NCBI GenBank assembly: GCA_002751075.1
Contig: NAOQ01000008.1
Location: forward strand, 321,945-352,524
Source: Ichthyophonus hoferi
Taxonomy: Eukaryota > Opisthokonta > Ichthyosporea > Ichthyophonida > Ichthyophonidae
Direction: 5' to 3'
DNA: 30,580 nt
Positions 29,876-30,580 of the stretch are shown in pieces. The position numbers were made by a program, and so were the translations under genes. The notes below the pieces were generated by a model that was given only the letters and a program-made list of their open reading frames with translations, did not search any database and was not told the origin of the DNA. Positions within the stretch are counted from its first letter, which is position 1. The number at the start of each line of letters is the position of its first letter.

Positions 29876-30580
29876 CTATACACCAGGTGGAATAGGAATA
29901 GGGTTTTGGTGTGAATGCATTTTGGGTGGACGAGGGGGACCCAATTCAATAGTATCCATTTCTATGACATCACTCTGTGTAAATTGAAAGGCACTATCAC
30001 GTGGAGGCAAAGCTGGCTTATTTTTAGTTGTAGTGCTGCCAATGCTATCCACCATGGGTGTAGCTTTACTGGATGAAGGATTTTTGCTACTAAATGGGGA
30101 TGAAGAGCTTGCTGGATTTGAAAGGTAAGGAGTGTTTGATGAGGTGGTGTAACCTTGGCATGTAGTGTTTGATGAGGAGTTAGAGCTCTGGGATGCAGAG
30201 TTTGATGACGTGGTGGAGCTCTGGGACATAGTGCTTTTCCTCACTCTTGGTGTACCCGATAGACTGGAGGGACGGTTAGGTGCATACATCGAGTTAAAAC
30301 TAGCTCTTGATTTTCCAGGCATTGGGCTGAATTTGTAATTTTTAGGAGAAAGAATAGGAGACTGACGTGTTTCAAAATCCCCCTCCTCTCCAGTATATTC
30401 CATCCACTTAGCTTCAAATTCTTCAAGTGAAAGAGACATTGAACGGAAGCGACTCATAGCCGAAAAACCATACGAATACATAAGTGAGTCATCTTCTGGA
30501 TGCCGGCGTACGGCCCACTTGGTTGGAATACTTTTGGAATAAAATACTTCTAGTTGTCTTACCAACAGTCCATCGAGAAA
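29876..30580 (-). CDS. C-terminal part of an unrecognised host protein with a Ser-rich, proline-motif tail (partial)
   Basis: The frame is open from the window's right edge (30580) to a stop at 29876-29878, giving 234 visible residues; the start lies outside. The first 60 or so residues look folded (LLVRQLEVFYSKSIPTKWAV, EEFEAKWMEYTGEEGDFE). Residues from about 65 are polar with SP and RP pairs (SPILSPKNYKFSP). A long Ser/Thr/Asn-rich low-complexity stretch follows (about 105-180), then PALPPRD and GPPRPPK, both SH3-ligand-like, and a proline-rich end (NPIPIPPGV). Such tails are common in signalling or cytoskeleton adaptors, but the folded part needed to name the family is off the window. A GTAAGA near 30562 could be a donor site, so the first few visible residues may belong to a different exon. 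Confidence 0.75.
   Translation of the reverse strand, partial: FLDGLLVRQLEVFYSKSIPTKWAVRRHPEDDSLMYSYGFSAMSRFRSMSLSLEEFEAKWMEYTGEEGDFETRQSPILSPKNYKFSPMPGKSRASFNSMYAPNRPSSLSGTPRVRKSTMSQSSTTSSNSASQSSNSSSNTTCQGYTTSSNTPYLSNPASSSSPFSSKNPSSSKATPMVDSIGSTTTKNKPALPPRDSAFQFTQSDVIEMDTIELGPPRPPKMHSHQNPIPIPPGV

Noticed and set aside
1-30580. CRISPR arrays, rRNA genes, bacterial-type operons or ribosome binding sites
   Set aside because: I looked on both strands and found none. The spliced gene and the copia elements show that this is eukaryotic nuclear DNA.

Overview
The window looks like gene-poor, AT-rich nuclear DNA of a eukaryote, most likely an early-diverging fungus. The reasons are spliced genes with GT..AG introns, very low gene density, long AT-rich spacers and microsatellites, and layers of decayed Ty1/copia retrotransposons. 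The assignment to fungi rests mainly on the conserved spliced gene at 2905-5126, whose relatives I remember from fungi. It is an inference, not a search result.

Layout. 1-1790: relic of a copia element (family I). 2905-5126: the one complete host gene I can support, with five exons and 370 aa, of unknown function. 5251-5495 and 5690-7190: two sets of diverged direct repeats with no coding signal. 7490-9141: a second family I relic, cut at its right end by the next element. 9142-17951: a composite copia fossil (family II) whose gag, protease-side, integrase, reverse transcriptase and RNase H remains follow in order. It is interrupted by two family III LTRs (10900-11420 sense; 12636-13114 antisense) and by two LTR-plus-leader units of about 850 bp (13989-14836 antisense; 16264-17090 sense). 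17952-18480: gag-start-like sequence after the last LTR.

19.2-24.9 kb is the most unusual part. It holds small ORFs on both strands that are related to one another and to no family I recognise. One family has four copies arranged as two head-to-head pairs (20787-21203 minus with 21673-22086 plus; 23913-24290 minus with 24442-24882 plus). Only the copy at 21673-22086 is an open 137-aa frame. At least three copies have a TATA-like box 140-165 bp before the start, followed by a similar leader, and this promoter block also occurs in the family III LTRs. The ORFs therefore probably travel with, or borrow, an LTR-type promoter. A second, weaker pair of related ORFs lies at 19209-19490 (minus) and 20529-20768 (plus).

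24.9-29.9 kb is mostly non-coding AT-rich DNA with microsatellites, one compact hairpin and a few unsupported small ORFs. 29876-30580 holds the C-terminal part of a second host gene on the minus strand, with a serine-rich, proline-motif tail, and it runs off the right edge. The two host genes show no functional link. The rest of the window is mostly a record of repeated retroelement insertion.
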